Assembly: GCF_011303555.1 (NCBI RefSeq)
Contig: NZ_CP049868.1
Location: 1,860,001-1,924,000 of the forward strand
DNA from: Pedobacter sp. HDW13
GTDB lineage: Bacteria > Bacteroidota > Bacteroidia > Sphingobacteriales > Sphingobacteriaceae
Length of the DNA stretch: 64,000 bases
Reading direction: 5' to 3'
Below, in pieces: positions 41,826 through 51,562 of the stretch. The number at the start of each line of letters is the position of its first letter. Position 1 is the stretch's first letter. The notes under the pieces were generated by a model, which was given only the letters and a program-made list of their open reading frames with translations, ran no database searches and was not told where the DNA came from. The position numbers were made by a program, and so were the translations under genes.

Positions 41826-42929
41826 CTAGTTCTGAAAAATCTTGATTATCTTATCTGTGTAGGTTTTAGTTCTATAATTGGTTAAGGCTTCATTTCTGTT
41901 ATGAATTGCCATTTCTTCCAAAGTAGATTTTTCAGTAATTGCTTTACGGAGGGCTTGCACTAAAGAGTCTACCGATTTTTTTTCAACCATAAAACCATTT
42001 AATTTATCTTTAAATATGTAAGGTATCCCGCTATGATTACTTGTGATGACAGCACAACCAGTTGCATATCCTTCTAAAATACTTATTGGCTGTCCTTCAA
42101 ATGGATAATAGGTCGGCAGACAAAATATTTGATGTTTAAGATAAGTTTCTCTTTTTGCATTTCCTCCTATATATTTTCCCAAATAAGTTATTCCCTGATT
42201 ATTGCTAATTTTATTTAAAAAATCTTTTTCATCTTCAGTCGAAGCGAAGCCTCCAACGAAGGTAAGACTTAGTTGTTCTTGTTCAACTGGCGTTAGCCTT
42301 AAATAGGCATCAACCAGCTCCTGATATCCTTTACCTGGCAATAAATTACTTAGATATAAAACATTAACCTTATCCAAGCTCTGAAATTTTGCAGCTAATT
42401 CTTCATCCGATACAAAAAGTTCGTCTTCTGCAAAATTTGGTACTATATGTATTTTTTTTTGCGGCATTACTTGACTGAACATATCCGCATTCACTTGCCC
42501 CTCTACAATTACCCCAGCCAATTTTTTCATAAAGTTAGCATTAAGCTTTTTTTGAAGATTGTTTTTCGATAAAATATCCTTCATACCCGCACCTCCAAGC
42601 ATATGAATAAATACTTTATCCAAGTTATTTTGAAAGATTTTGTAGAATACCAGATCACGCATGTTACCGGCAAATGATTCAGCTAGAGAGAGGTAGATCA
42701 AGTCATGTCCTTTTCTATTTTTGAATGCTTTTTGCAGTAGTTTTAAGATCAGGATGACTCTGTTAGCCGAAACTTTGCCACTATCAAGTGATGCTTTATT
42801 AAGATTAATCACATTCACTTGATGATTTTCCAGTACAAGTTGATCATAAAGAACTTTTGCAGCTTTACTTTGTCCGCTGACTTTATCTGAAGGAGACAAC
42901 GGAAGTGGTGCAATAAATAATATTTTCAT
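41826..42929 (-). CDS. Glycosyltransferase family 4
   Basis: A 367-residue GT-B enzyme. The start MKILFIAPLPLSPSDKVSGQ is family-like; the open frame extends to 43049 but the extra 40 residues overlap the epimerase gene and look unlike the family. Residues KVNVLYLSNLLPGKGYQEL begin the donor domain, and EGQPISILE gives the EX7E motif that binds the nucleotide sugar. Acceptor and donor are unknown; one of three extension transferases in the locus. Confidence 0.85.
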   Translation of the reverse strand: MKILFIAPLPLSPSDKVSGQSKAAKVLYDQLVLENHQVNVINLNKASLDSGKVSANRVILILKLLQKAFKNRKGHDLIYLSLAESFAGNMRDLVFYKIFQNNLDKVFIHMLGGAGMKDILSKNNLQKKLNANFMKKLAGVIVEGQVNADMFSQVMPQKKIHIVPNFAEDELFVSDEELAAKFQSLDKVNVLYLSNLLPGKGYQELVDAYLRLTPVEQEQLSLTFVGGFASTEDEKDFLNKISNNQGITYLGKYIGGNAKRETYLKHQIFCLPTYYPFEGQPISILEGYATGCAVITSNHSGIPYIFKDKLNGFMVEKKSVDSLVQALRKAITEKSTLEEMAIHNRNEALTNYRTKTYTDKIIKIFQN

Positions 42930-42931
42930 CC

Positions 42932-43867
42932 TTAATTTTCGTTTTCTATCCAATTCCACACTTTTTGCAATCCTTCTTCCATAGGCGTTTTTTTGTGCCA
43001 ACCTGTATGGTCTAACAATTTTGTGGTATCCAATACATTGTATGCACAATCAAAATTACGTGAAGATTTATGGTTTAACTGTAACTGACTACCCGTTATT
43101 TCTTCAATTTTAGCAATAATTTCTCGAATTGAGTGTCCATCACCACTTCCTACATTATAAATTGTTGTTTTTCCTGAATTCTTTTCCATTAGAATCGAAC
43201 TTTCTACAGCTTCAACAAGATCACCTACAAAGATAAAATCCCTGATTACTCTACCCTCATCATATAAGTCTAAAATCGTGTTATTTTTAATTGAATTAAA
43301 AGCAAAGCCAACGATCCCTTGAGGTTTTACTAAATTTTGGTAAGGGCCATATACATTTGATGGTCTTAAAATAACAGATTCAAATGATTTGTCCTGCGTA
43401 ATATATCTTACATAATCTTCTGCCACAACTTTAGAAAGACCATAATTGGAAATCGGATTTAATTCTTGGATTTCCTTGATGGGCTGATGCGTTGATACAT
43501 TTCCATAAACCGTACCGCCTGACGAAAGGTAAACAAACTTAGCAAGCGAAGAAATTTGTTCTGCCTTTTCCAAAAACTTTACAATTGGCGAAACGTTCAG
43601 CATGAAATCATCAACTAAACTTTCATCTTTTGTAGAAGGTACAGATGCATGCACCAACCAGATCACAGCATCAGCACTCTCACAAATTCCAATTAATTCT
43701 GGAGTGTGATGTATATCAACAGAAAAGTAACGTATATATTTGTTTTCAGCTGCTGCTCCACTTATACTACGATCGATCACCGAAACTTGATATCCTTTAT
43801 TCGCAAAATAGCTGGCAAAATTTTTACCGATAAACCCGTTTCCTCCAATAATTGCAACTGTTTTCAT
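42932..43867 (-). CDS. NAD-dependent sugar epimerase/reductase
   Basis: A 311-residue extended SDR (IIGGNGFIGKNFASYFANKG, YLSSGGTVYGN, catalytic YGLSK, RPSNVYGPYQN, VGDLVEAVE). It is closest in pattern to UDP-glucose 4-epimerase-like proteins of O-antigen loci. It could be a 4-epimerase or a 4-ketoreductase, for example acting after Gmd. The GGNGFIG version of the nucleotide loop is a little unusual. It is two bases upstream of the glycosyltransferase gene. Confidence 0.8.
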   Translation of the reverse strand: MKTVAIIGGNGFIGKNFASYFANKGYQVSVIDRSISGAAAENKYIRYFSVDIHHTPELIGICESADAVIWLVHASVPSTKDESLVDDFMLNVSPIVKFLEKAEQISSLAKFVYLSSGGTVYGNVSTHQPIKEIQELNPISNYGLSKVVAEDYVRYITQDKSFESVILRPSNVYGPYQNLVKPQGIVGFAFNSIKNNTILDLYDEGRVIRDFIFVGDLVEAVESSILMEKNSGKTTIYNVGSGDGHSIREIIAKIEEITGSQLQLNHKSSRNFDCAYNVLDTTKLLDHTGWHKKTPMEEGLQKVWNWIENEN

Positions 43868-43967
43868 TATCTAGTATTTATTTATTAAGGAAATTTATCC
43901 TTTTTTTATTTTCCCAACAGTAATATACTTCTTTATAGCATATTACTGTTCCATAGAACTGTAATCC

Positions 43968-45173
43968 TTAATTTCGCCTTCTATTCTTAAATTTATGATA
44001 TTCATCAAGCATGATGTCAGTAAACTTTTGCGCAACATTTACAAAATTAAAGTTATCTACAATATTTTTAACGGAATTATTTTTGTAGATACTGAATTCT
44101 TCTTTCGGCATGCTACCGAATGTAAAGATTGCCTGTCTGAATTCTTCTACAGAACCTTCTGAAAAAATAATTCCCTTTTTATTACTTGCTCTTTCTATAT
44201 TAATTTCATTCTCTTCTAAAACTACAGGGAGGCCACAAGCTTGAGCTTCAAAATAGCTCATGCTGCATTGTCTTGGATATACAGCAACATCTGCTAATTG
44301 GTAAAATCTAACCAGTTCATAATAATTTTGAGTAGGGAATCTCAAAATATTGTTTTCAGAGGCCTGTAATATACTATCTACTTTCTTGCCATACTCATTG
44401 TCTAAAGAATTCCCAACAATCACAAACTTAATTGCTCTATTTTCCAATTCAATTTTATTTTTTATAGCTTCTGCAAATTGTAGAGCACCTTTAGAAACAT
44501 CTAACTTTCCAGCATATAGCACAACATAATCGTCTTTTTCAATTTTTAGTTCTGCTCTGAACTTTTGTTTTAATTCACTATCAGGCTTAAAATAATTAAC
44601 ATCGGTTCCAAAAGAAAGTAACTTGGTTTTTTCTAGAGGAATATGGTAATGCTTTTGCACAAAATCGCTATCTACAACTCTGATGAGCGGAATATTGTTT
44701 TTAAGAATAATCGGTGTAACAAATTTTCTATAAAATTTACGAAAATATTCGCTGAATTTATTCTCTGAAGCCATTTCTAGCATATGGCAGTCTAATACAT
44801 AAGGGACATTCATTCTTTTGTACGCCCATAAGAGTTTAATTCCTGTAAGGGTATCTTCATTGTGCATGAACAGTACATCAGGTTTAAGACTTCGGATCTT
44901 TTTATGCAATCCTGGCTTAAAGATAGATCTACCACTATAAAACCTATAGATTGGATGCCTTACTACTTTTACACCCGTCCTTTCTGTAAACTGTTTATCT
45001 TTTTCTTCGATATTGTCTTTACCGAAAAAAGACGTCAAGAAATCCGGCATTTTCTGCATTTCTGAAGCTACAATAGTAACATCATGTCCTTGCTCAACTT
45101 GAAGCTTAGTTAAAAGATTCAGCTGATATCCGGCATTGGGATGAAAAAAATCTTCTACATGTACAAATTTCAT
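43968..45173 (-). CDS. Glycosyltransferase family 4
   Basis: A 401-residue GT-B enzyme. The acceptor domain begins FVHVEDFFHPNAGYQLN, and the donor domain has DDYVVLYAGKLDVSKGALQF and SMSYFEAQACGLPVVLEE, where the second Glu of EX7E is kept. Its start abuts the wbpI stop codon. It is a good candidate for adding the ManNAc3NAcA residue because the gene is next to wbpI, but that is inference. Confidence 0.85.
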   Translation of the reverse strand: MKFVHVEDFFHPNAGYQLNLLTKLQVEQGHDVTIVASEMQKMPDFLTSFFGKDNIEEKDKQFTERTGVKVVRHPIYRFYSGRSIFKPGLHKKIRSLKPDVLFMHNEDTLTGIKLLWAYKRMNVPYVLDCHMLEMASENKFSEYFRKFYRKFVTPIILKNNIPLIRVVDSDFVQKHYHIPLEKTKLLSFGTDVNYFKPDSELKQKFRAELKIEKDDYVVLYAGKLDVSKGALQFAEAIKNKIELENRAIKFVIVGNSLDNEYGKKVDSILQASENNILRFPTQNYYELVRFYQLADVAVYPRQCSMSYFEAQACGLPVVLEENEINIERASNKKGIIFSEGSVEEFRQAIFTFGSMPKEEFSIYKNNSVKNIVDNFNFVNVAQKFTDIMLDEYHKFKNRRRN

Positions 45174-46253
45174 TTAGCTATAATTTTTAAGGTTGTCAAG
45201 GATAAATTGTCCTGTGTGTCCATCCCCATATAAAAACTCGTCAAAACCTTTATTAGTTTCTGTTATTTTACCTGCCTTTTCTATAATTTCTTCCTGATTG
45301 ATACTAGAGAGAAAATTATAACCATATTCTACTAACTCAACCCACTCTGTTTCATCACGAAGTGTTAGGCACATTTTTTTAAAAAAGTATGCTTCCTTTT
45401 GCAATCCACCACTATCGGTAATAACAAAGCTACAATTCTGTAAGCACCATATCATTTCGAAGTAACTGATTGGATCTGCAAAAATAATGTTTGGATATGT
45501 TGTCACATACTCACTGTCCATTTCTTCTATTTTCCCTCTGGTTCTCGGGTGTACAGGAAAGAAGACTTTCTTTTCTTTACCAATTTCGTTTAACCCTGAT
45601 AAAATGATTGACAAATGCTGTTGATCATCGGTATTTACTGGTCTATGAATAGTGCATAGCACAAAGCCTTCCGTAACTCCATCAACTCCTTTTTTCACTT
45701 TATCAGCATAAAACATAGAAGCATCAAGCATGACATCTCCTGTTTTAACAATTTTTTTATCTCGCAAATTTTGATAACCCTCCATTTGCAAATTTTTTAC
45801 CGCACTGTCGGTCGGACAAAAAAGAATATCGCTAAGTCTATCTGTTACAATCCTATTGATTTCTTCAGGCATCAAATTATTAAAAGATCTTAGTCCGGCC
45901 TCTACATGAGCAAGTTTGATATGCAATTTGGATGCAACAAGTGCACCTGCAAGTGTAGAATTAGTATCTCCATAAACCATAATCCAATCTGGCTTTTCTT
46001 CCATTGCTATTTTTTCAATCTCAATCATCATCAGAGCTGTCATTTCACCATGATATTTGCTTTTTATTTTTAGCTGATAATTTGGCTTGGGAATTTGCAT
46101 TTCCTCAAAAAAAACATCAGACATATTTGAGTCGTAGTGTTGGCCAGTATGGACTAAAAGTTCGGTCACACTGTCATCCTTCGCAATGATTCTGCTCAAG
46201 ACAGCTGCTTTAACGAATTGTGGCCTAGCTCCTATTATGGTTAAAATTTTCAT
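45174..46253 (-). CDS. wbpI: Non-hydrolysing UDP-sugar 2-epimerase, WbpI-like
   Basis: A 359-residue 2-epimerase: MKILTIIGARPQFVKAAVLS, VHTGQHYDSNMSDVFFEEM, YGDTNSTLAGALVA, HVEAGLRSFNNLMPEEINR, ITDSGGLQKEAYF. The sequence fits the WbpI group, which turns UDP-GlcNAc3NAcA into UDP-ManNAc3NAcA. WecB (UDP-GlcNAc to UDP-ManNAc) is the alternative; the presence of wbpA, wbpB, wbpD and wbpE upstream favours WbpI. It overlaps the polymerase gene by 29 bases. Confidence 0.85.
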   Translation of the reverse strand: MKILTIIGARPQFVKAAVLSRIIAKDDSVTELLVHTGQHYDSNMSDVFFEEMQIPKPNYQLKIKSKYHGEMTALMMIEIEKIAMEEKPDWIMVYGDTNSTLAGALVASKLHIKLAHVEAGLRSFNNLMPEEINRIVTDRLSDILFCPTDSAVKNLQMEGYQNLRDKKIVKTGDVMLDASMFYADKVKKGVDGVTEGFVLCTIHRPVNTDDQQHLSIILSGLNEIGKEKKVFFPVHPRTRGKIEEMDSEYVTTYPNIIFADPISYFEMIWCLQNCSFVITDSGGLQKEAYFFKKMCLTLRDETEWVELVEYGYNFLSSINQEEIIEKAGKITETNKGFDEFLYGDGHTGQFILDNLKNYS

Positions 46254-47556
46254 TGATGTAAGGGTTATTAATGGTGCTTTTAAATAATAAGATGATCAAA
46301 ATCCAAAAGCCACCACCTGTTACCAATGATGAAAATAAGGATTGATTAAGAAGTATAGTAATATATGGGATCAGGATACAGATAATAAACAATTTGTTAT
46401 ATCCCGCGCAAATTCTGTTAAATAGCAAAAAAATACAAAAAAGCAGGAGTGAAGCAATAATAATTCCTGCTTCGCCCAAACTTGCAATACCGTCAATAGC
46501 CCAAAAATTTGCATTAGCATTCATATCATCGCTCCAATATTCCTTCCCAACAACTTGTCCAACCGCTAAATCACCATAGGGATAAGCGCCTGTAATGGCA
46601 TTGATAATACGCACGTGTGAATAGTAGGTTAACGGATGATCCATAAAGAACTTCTGATAAAAATTAGTAAGAATTCCGCCAGTTCCTAGTGTCCGCATCC
46701 AAAATATTGCAATAAAAAAAATATTTGTTGGTACAACTAACGTAAACGTCATAATTGAGGATAGTGCAATTCCAATAGAAGAAAATGAATTTTTCAGATT
46801 ACTATTCTTTAAAAAATAATACAATGCAAGAATAAAAACAGGGAATAAAAATATTGATTTATCTGCTTTTGACATATAGCAAATTAAAGCACCAGATATA
46901 GAAGCTATGAAATACCATTTCTTTTTTGCGAATAAGCCATATGCAGCACATATCGGTATCATTACATTTGCTAACCAGGTACTTAAATAACCTGTAAATA
47001 CATCCGTACCAATACCCTCTGTCGATGATCTTTGCAGATACACATCTTCGTACGATGCAAAATTTAAATTGTTCCTGAAGATAAACGCTATGTAAAATGA
47101 ACATATCCACGTAAGTCCTAATATTATCTTCATTAAATTCAAATTGGAAGGTATAAAAAGCTTGGTTTTGAACCGAACTCTATCCGCTAAAAATAATATT
47201 GACATTCCGATCATAAATAAAAGCTGCAACTGCATAATATATAATACTGGCTGCTCCATTACGAAAAAAAATGTAATGATGATGGATACGTACAATACGA
47301 AATAGATGAAAATAGATATAAAGCTAGAAATTTGTTTTACCCCCCTGTAAAATATCAAAGGAAAGAGGGTGACGAAAAAAATATATAAGATAAAGATCTT
47401 ATTGTCTAATCTTCCATCTACGATTTGAAATGAGGCATAGCCATATTTGAAATTGAGAATTTTGATATACCCAAGATAGAATAGCACAGCATACACTAAT
47501 CCAACAAAATACTTAAAGCTTGAATGTCTAAATATTCTCTTTAGCATTTTTAACAA
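46225..47556 (-). CDS. wzy: O-antigen/oligosaccharide repeat polymerase, Wzy-like
   Basis: A 443-residue very hydrophobic protein with roughly 11-12 membrane segments and one larger periplasmic loop (about residues 295-350, with SHVRIINAITGAYPYGD). Low similarity between homologues is normal for Wzy; assignment rests on topology and position next to wzx. The region is more AT-rich than the housekeeping genes, typical of exchanged O-unit genes. It overlaps both neighbours. Confidence 0.75.
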   Translation of the reverse strand: MLKMLKRIFRHSSFKYFVGLVYAVLFYLGYIKILNFKYGYASFQIVDGRLDNKIFILYIFFVTLFPLIFYRGVKQISSFISIFIYFVLYVSIIITFFFVMEQPVLYIMQLQLLFMIGMSILFLADRVRFKTKLFIPSNLNLMKIILGLTWICSFYIAFIFRNNLNFASYEDVYLQRSSTEGIGTDVFTGYLSTWLANVMIPICAAYGLFAKKKWYFIASISGALICYMSKADKSIFLFPVFILALYYFLKNSNLKNSFSSIGIALSSIMTFTLVVPTNIFFIAIFWMRTLGTGGILTNFYQKFFMDHPLTYYSHVRIINAITGAYPYGDLAVGQVVGKEYWSDDMNANANFWAIDGIASLGEAGIIIASLLLFCIFLLFNRICAGYNKLFIICILIPYITILLNQSLFSSLVTGGGFWILIILLFKSTINNPYINENFNHNRS

Positions 47557-48835
47557 TTTTATAGGTTAGTGATAAAAAAACCAAATTGAATATGATGGAG
47601 TTCAATGAAAAAAACACTAACGAATAGGCCGCACTCTTAAACCAGTAATACCCCATATAAATCAATGAAATACTACAAACAGCATTTAATATCTGTAGTT
47701 TCATAAATATTTTCTGTTTCTCGTAAATATTGAAAAGCGTATTAAGGGGCAAGACAACGAACTCTATCGCTAGCATTAAACACAAAATTCTGGCATAATA
47801 ACCTGCAGTTACCCATTGAGCTCCGAAAAAAAATAAAAAAATGTATGGAGCTACAATAAAAATGGCAAGATATATAGGGCCAGATATAATTGCAAGTTTT
47901 TTTAATGTAGACAGGTAAAGTGCCTTACAATTACCAGATTTTCTAATTTCATCTATAGCCTCATTTCTAAAAACATTTCCTATAGAAGAAGTGATTAGAA
48001 TATTTGGCAGCCTGATTATTCTATTTGCCATGGCAAAAAATCCCACTGTTGTTGCATTATATAATGCTGAAAATATGATTGGAATAAATTGCTGGCTTGC
48101 AGACAATGATAAATCGGAAACAATCATATATTTTGGGAAATAGATATATTTCTTCATCACTTGAAGAACTGAGCTCTTGTCCTCATTTAACCTACTCAGT
48201 TCTCGATCCTTAAAAAATAAAAATAAGGTGGAAATTGCTATTCCGAATAATAAAGAATAAATCATCCCATGTGAAAAGTGAAGTAAACCGAAAACAATAC
48301 TGATCAACGCTGTAGCGATCACTTGCAATGAACTCGAAAATGCAATTAGTTTATAATCTTTCTTTCTTTGAAACCAATAACCTAATGCAGAATAAATAGC
48401 TACGAAAAAAATATAAATAGGAGCTAAATAAGCAGTTGGAGAATGCAAAAATCCTGTACTATCATTTATATTAATCAAATCTTTAAGGAAGACAATTCCG
48501 ACAAAATATATTCCGGCGATCGTAGACCCCGTATAGATAATAAGTTGTATGATTTTCTTTGATTCGCTGTCTGATTCAGGAAGTCCGATTGCCAATTCAA
48601 AACGACCAGTTGAAAGCACAGCAAAAAAAGTACTTATACTGGTAAATAATGATAAATATCCGAAATCTGAAACTGAAAATAGACGAGATAATGCAGTAGA
48701 TGAAGCAAGTACTACAAGCTGGCTAATGATAGATCCAGAGGCCAAGATTGAAACGCTCTTGACGAACTTATTTTCAAAAATGCTGCGAAATCGATTTTTT
48801 AATTTTTTCAATTTAACTATGATATATTCTTTCAA
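47528..48835 (-). CDS. wzx: Oligosaccharide flippase, Wzx-like
   Basis: A 435-residue MATE-like/PST family membrane protein with about 12 hydrophobic segments. It starts with FVKSVSILASGSIISQLVVL and SRLFSVSDFGYLSLF, the usual first helices of polysaccharide translocases. It moves the undecaprenyl-linked repeat unit to the periplasmic side for Wzy. It overlaps wbpB upstream and wzy downstream. Confidence 0.85.
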   Translation of the reverse strand: MKEYIIVKLKKLKNRFRSIFENKFVKSVSILASGSIISQLVVLASSTALSRLFSVSDFGYLSLFTSISTFFAVLSTGRFELAIGLPESDSESKKIIQLIIYTGSTIAGIYFVGIVFLKDLININDSTGFLHSPTAYLAPIYIFFVAIYSALGYWFQRKKDYKLIAFSSSLQVIATALISIVFGLLHFSHGMIYSLLFGIAISTLFLFFKDRELSRLNEDKSSVLQVMKKYIYFPKYMIVSDLSLSASQQFIPIIFSALYNATTVGFFAMANRIIRLPNILITSSIGNVFRNEAIDEIRKSGNCKALYLSTLKKLAIISGPIYLAIFIVAPYIFLFFFGAQWVTAGYYARILCLMLAIEFVVLPLNTLFNIYEKQKIFMKLQILNAVCSISLIYMGYYWFKSAAYSLVFFSLNSIIFNLVFLSLTYKIVKNAKENI

Positions 48836-49850
48836 TAATATCTACAACCTTTAAGCCTTCTAAAGCATTAGTTGTGATATTCCCCTTTCCATTTATCACA
48901 TCAACAATATTTTCGTATATGTAATGATGATTTGCGGCAGAACCTTTATAGGGTCCATAATCGTTTGGAGGATTACTTTCTTTTAAAACCGGCATATCAT
49001 AATTCTTGATGTGGCAATATTCAACCTCATTCATGTATTGACCACCAACTTTTATTGAGCCATTTTCAGCAATTACGGTAATACTGCTCTCTAGGTTTTT
49101 ATCCCAAATAGCCGTCGAATAATTTAAGCTTCCTACCCCTCCTTCAACAAAGTCGAAACTTACAAAACCTGAGTCTTCAAAATCCGTAATATTTTGGTGT
49201 GAAAAGTCTTTTAAACGAGCATTAATATTCTTTATATCGCCAAAATACCAATACATTAAATCTATAAAGTGAGAAAATTGAGTGAATAGCGTCCCTCCAT
49301 CCAATTCCTTTGTTCCATGCCAAGTTGTTGGTCGGCCAGTCTTGGTATCGGGTTTATAGTAACGGTCATCACGATTCCAATAGCAGTTAATTTGAACCAT
49401 ATAGATCTTACCTAAAATCCCTTCTTCAATAATATTTTTTAACCATTCTGAAGGTGGTGAGTATCTATTTTGCATAACACAGAACACCTGTTTATGTTTA
49501 TGTAAGGCCTTAAATATTATTTTTTCACAACCTGCTTTAGTTAAGGCCATTGGCTTTTCTATCACCACATGACAATTTCGATCCAATGCCTTTAATGCCT
49601 GTTCTTCATGAAAACCATTTGGTGTTGCAATAGAAACCACATCAAATGCGAGGTCTGACTTTAGCAATTCGTCTATTGAAGAAAATAACTTTGCTTCGGG
49701 GTAGGCATCGATTCCAAGCTCGGCTCTTGGTTTAACATCACATAAGGCTACTAATTCACAACCATCATTTCCTTGGATCATACTGGCATGTCTTTTGCCA
49801 ATATGGCCACAGCCAATTACTGCAAACTTAATTTTTTCGTTGCTCACCAT
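48813..49850 (-). CDS. wbpB: UDP-GlcNAcA 3-dehydrogenase, WbpB/WlbA-like (Gfo/Idh/MocA)
   Basis: A 345-residue oxidoreductase. FAVIGCGHIGKRHASMI binds NAD, VVIEKPMAL carries the catalytic Lys, and NCYWNRDDRYY with GGTLFTQFSHFIDLMYW is typical of WbpB/WlbA. It oxidises UDP-GlcNAcA at C3. Family members are known to re-oxidise tightly held NADH with 2-oxoglutarate, giving 2-hydroxyglutarate, which gives meaning to the oxidase gene two genes upstream of wbpD. It shares its start base with the end of wbpD. Confidence 0.87.
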   Translation of the reverse strand: MVSNEKIKFAVIGCGHIGKRHASMIQGNDGCELVALCDVKPRAELGIDAYPEAKLFSSIDELLKSDLAFDVVSIATPNGFHEEQALKALDRNCHVVIEKPMALTKAGCEKIIFKALHKHKQVFCVMQNRYSPPSEWLKNIIEEGILGKIYMVQINCYWNRDDRYYKPDTKTGRPTTWHGTKELDGGTLFTQFSHFIDLMYWYFGDIKNINARLKDFSHQNITDFEDSGFVSFDFVEGGVGSLNYSTAIWDKNLESSITVIAENGSIKVGGQYMNEVEYCHIKNYDMPVLKESNPPNDYGPYKGSAANHHYIYENIVDVINGKGNITTNALEGLKVVDIIERIYHS

Positions 49851-50428
49851 TATTTAATTCTTTTAACAGTATTATTTTCTAATTTATATTCTTGTTTGCT
49901 TTCCTCGCAAACAGCAATTCCTTCAGTGTTGAAACTCAAACGATGCCCATACTCGCCTACCCATCCTAGTTGTCTTGCCGGATTACCGACAACTAGCGCA
50001 AATTCTGGTATGTTTTTGGTCACTACTGCTCCAGCACCAATAAATGCATACGCACCAATGTCATGCCCACATACAATAGTTGCGTTTGCACCAATTGACG
50101 CCCCTTTGCCTACATGAGTTTTTGCATATTCACCTCTTCTATTAATTGCACTCCTTGGATTAATCACATTAGTGAAAACCATGGATGGCCCCAGGAATAC
50201 ATCATCATCACAAGTAACCCCATCATATATTGAGACATTATTTTGAATTTTCACATTCTTACCTAGGGTAACGCCAGGTGAAACAACTACATTCTGTCCA
50301 ATATTACAGCGTTCACCAATCACACAATTTGACATGATGTGAGAAAAGTGCCAAATTTTTACACCTTCGGCAATTGAAGCACCTTCATCTACAATCGCAG
50401 TTTCATGTACGAAATAATTATTTTCCAT
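49850..50428 (-). CDS. wbpD: UDP-GlcNAc3NA N-acetyltransferase, WbpD-like
   Basis: A 192-residue left-handed beta-helix protein ([71 protein letters not shown]). The pattern with [10 protein letters not shown] and [16 protein letters not shown] identifies WbpD. It acetylates the C3 amine made by WbpE. It overlaps wbpE by 11 bases. Confidence 0.9.
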   Translation of the reverse strand: MENNYFVHETAIVDEGASIAEGVKIWHFSHIMSNCVIGERCNIGQNVVVSPGVTLGKNVKIQNNVSIYDGVTCDDDVFLGPSMVFTNVINPRSAINRRGEYAKTHVGKGASIGANATIVCGHDIGAYAFIGAGAVVTKNIPEFALVVGNPARQLGWVGEYGHRLSFNTEGIAVCEESKQEYKLENNTVKRIK

Positions 50429-51557
50429 TATTAAAAAAACTTATGACTTGTTGAATGATAAATTCTTGCACATCATCCTTCATTTCGGTATGAATAGGTA
50501 ATGATATCACATCTTTACATAATTGTTCTGCAACTGGAAAATCGCCTTCTTTATAACCATAGGTAAGGTAGGCTTGCTGTAGATGAACCGGTATTGGATA
50601 ATAAACCATGGTAGGTATTCCTCGTTCTTGCAAATAGGCTTTAAGTTTATCCCTACGACCATCAGCCACGCGACATGTGTATTGATTATATACATGAGTA
50701 GAATAAACAGCTTTTACGGGAGTTATTAATTCCTCGATACCCGCTAGCGACTCATCATATCTGCCCGCAACTAATTGTCTTGCCATACTATAATCATCCA
50801 AATATTTTAATTTGACATCTAAAATGGCTGCTTGTACAGTATCCAGTCTTGAATTAACACCGATAGTTTCATGATGATATTTCTTGCGTTGGCCATGATT
50901 AGCGATGATATTAATCTTTTCGCTTAATTCTAAATTCTGAGTTAACAGGGCTCCACCATCACCAAAGCAGCCAAGATTTTTTGAAGGAAAAAAAGAAGTG
51001 GTGCCTACATCTCCAATGGTTCCTGCAAAGGCCTCTGTATGATCTTCGAAAATATATTTTGCCCCCATTGCTTGAGCAGTATCTTCAATTACCGCGATAT
51101 GATGCTTGTTTGCAATTTTAAGAATAGCCTCCATATTTGAGCATTGCCCAAATAAATGAACCGGAACAATGCCAACTGTTCGTTCTGAGATCAACCCTTC
51201 CAACAATGTATGATCCAATTCGAATGTATCTGCCTTAACGTCGATAAACTTTGGTATAAGTCCCAATAATGCAATTACCTCTACAGTGGCAATATAAGTA
51301 AAGGCTGGTACAATTACTTCATCTCCAGGTTTAAAATCCAGAGCCATCATGGCTATTTGCAAAGCATCTGTGCCATTTGCACAAGTTACAGCAGCGCTCA
51401 CCTGGTTATATTTTTTTAAGTTCTCTGTAAAAGATTTTACCTGAGGGCCGTTAATATAAGCCGTATCCTCTACTGCTTTTAGTAAGGCCTCATCAACTTC
51501 AGACTTTATTTTTAGATATTGACTTTTCAGGTCTACCATTTGAATGGTATTGTTCAT
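50418..51557 (-). CDS. wbpE: UDP-sugar C3 aminotransferase, WbpE-like
   Basis: A 379-residue DegT/DnrJ/EryC1 enzyme with PLP Lys in [16 protein letters not shown], the WbpE-type site, and [16 protein letters not shown]. It transfers the amino group of glutamate to UDP-3-keto-GlcNAcA, releasing 2-oxoglutarate. That product is the oxidant used by WbpB-type enzymes, so the two reactions are coupled. It starts five bases after lhgO ends. Confidence 0.9.
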   Translation of the reverse strand: MNNTIQMVDLKSQYLKIKSEVDEALLKAVEDTAYINGPQVKSFTENLKKYNQVSAAVTCANGTDALQIAMMALDFKPGDEVIVPAFTYIATVEVIALLGLIPKFIDVKADTFELDHTLLEGLISERTVGIVPVHLFGQCSNMEAILKIANKHHIAVIEDTAQAMGAKYIFEDHTEAFAGTIGDVGTTSFFPSKNLGCFGDGGALLTQNLELSEKINIIANHGQRKKYHHETIGVNSRLDTVQAAILDVKLKYLDDYSMARQLVAGRYDESLAGIEELITPVKAVYSTHVYNQYTCRVADGRRDKLKAYLQERGIPTMVYYPIPVHLQQAYLTYGYKEGDFPVAEQLCKDVISLPIHTEMKDDVQEFIIQQVISFFNNGK

Positions 51558-51562
51558 AGTGT

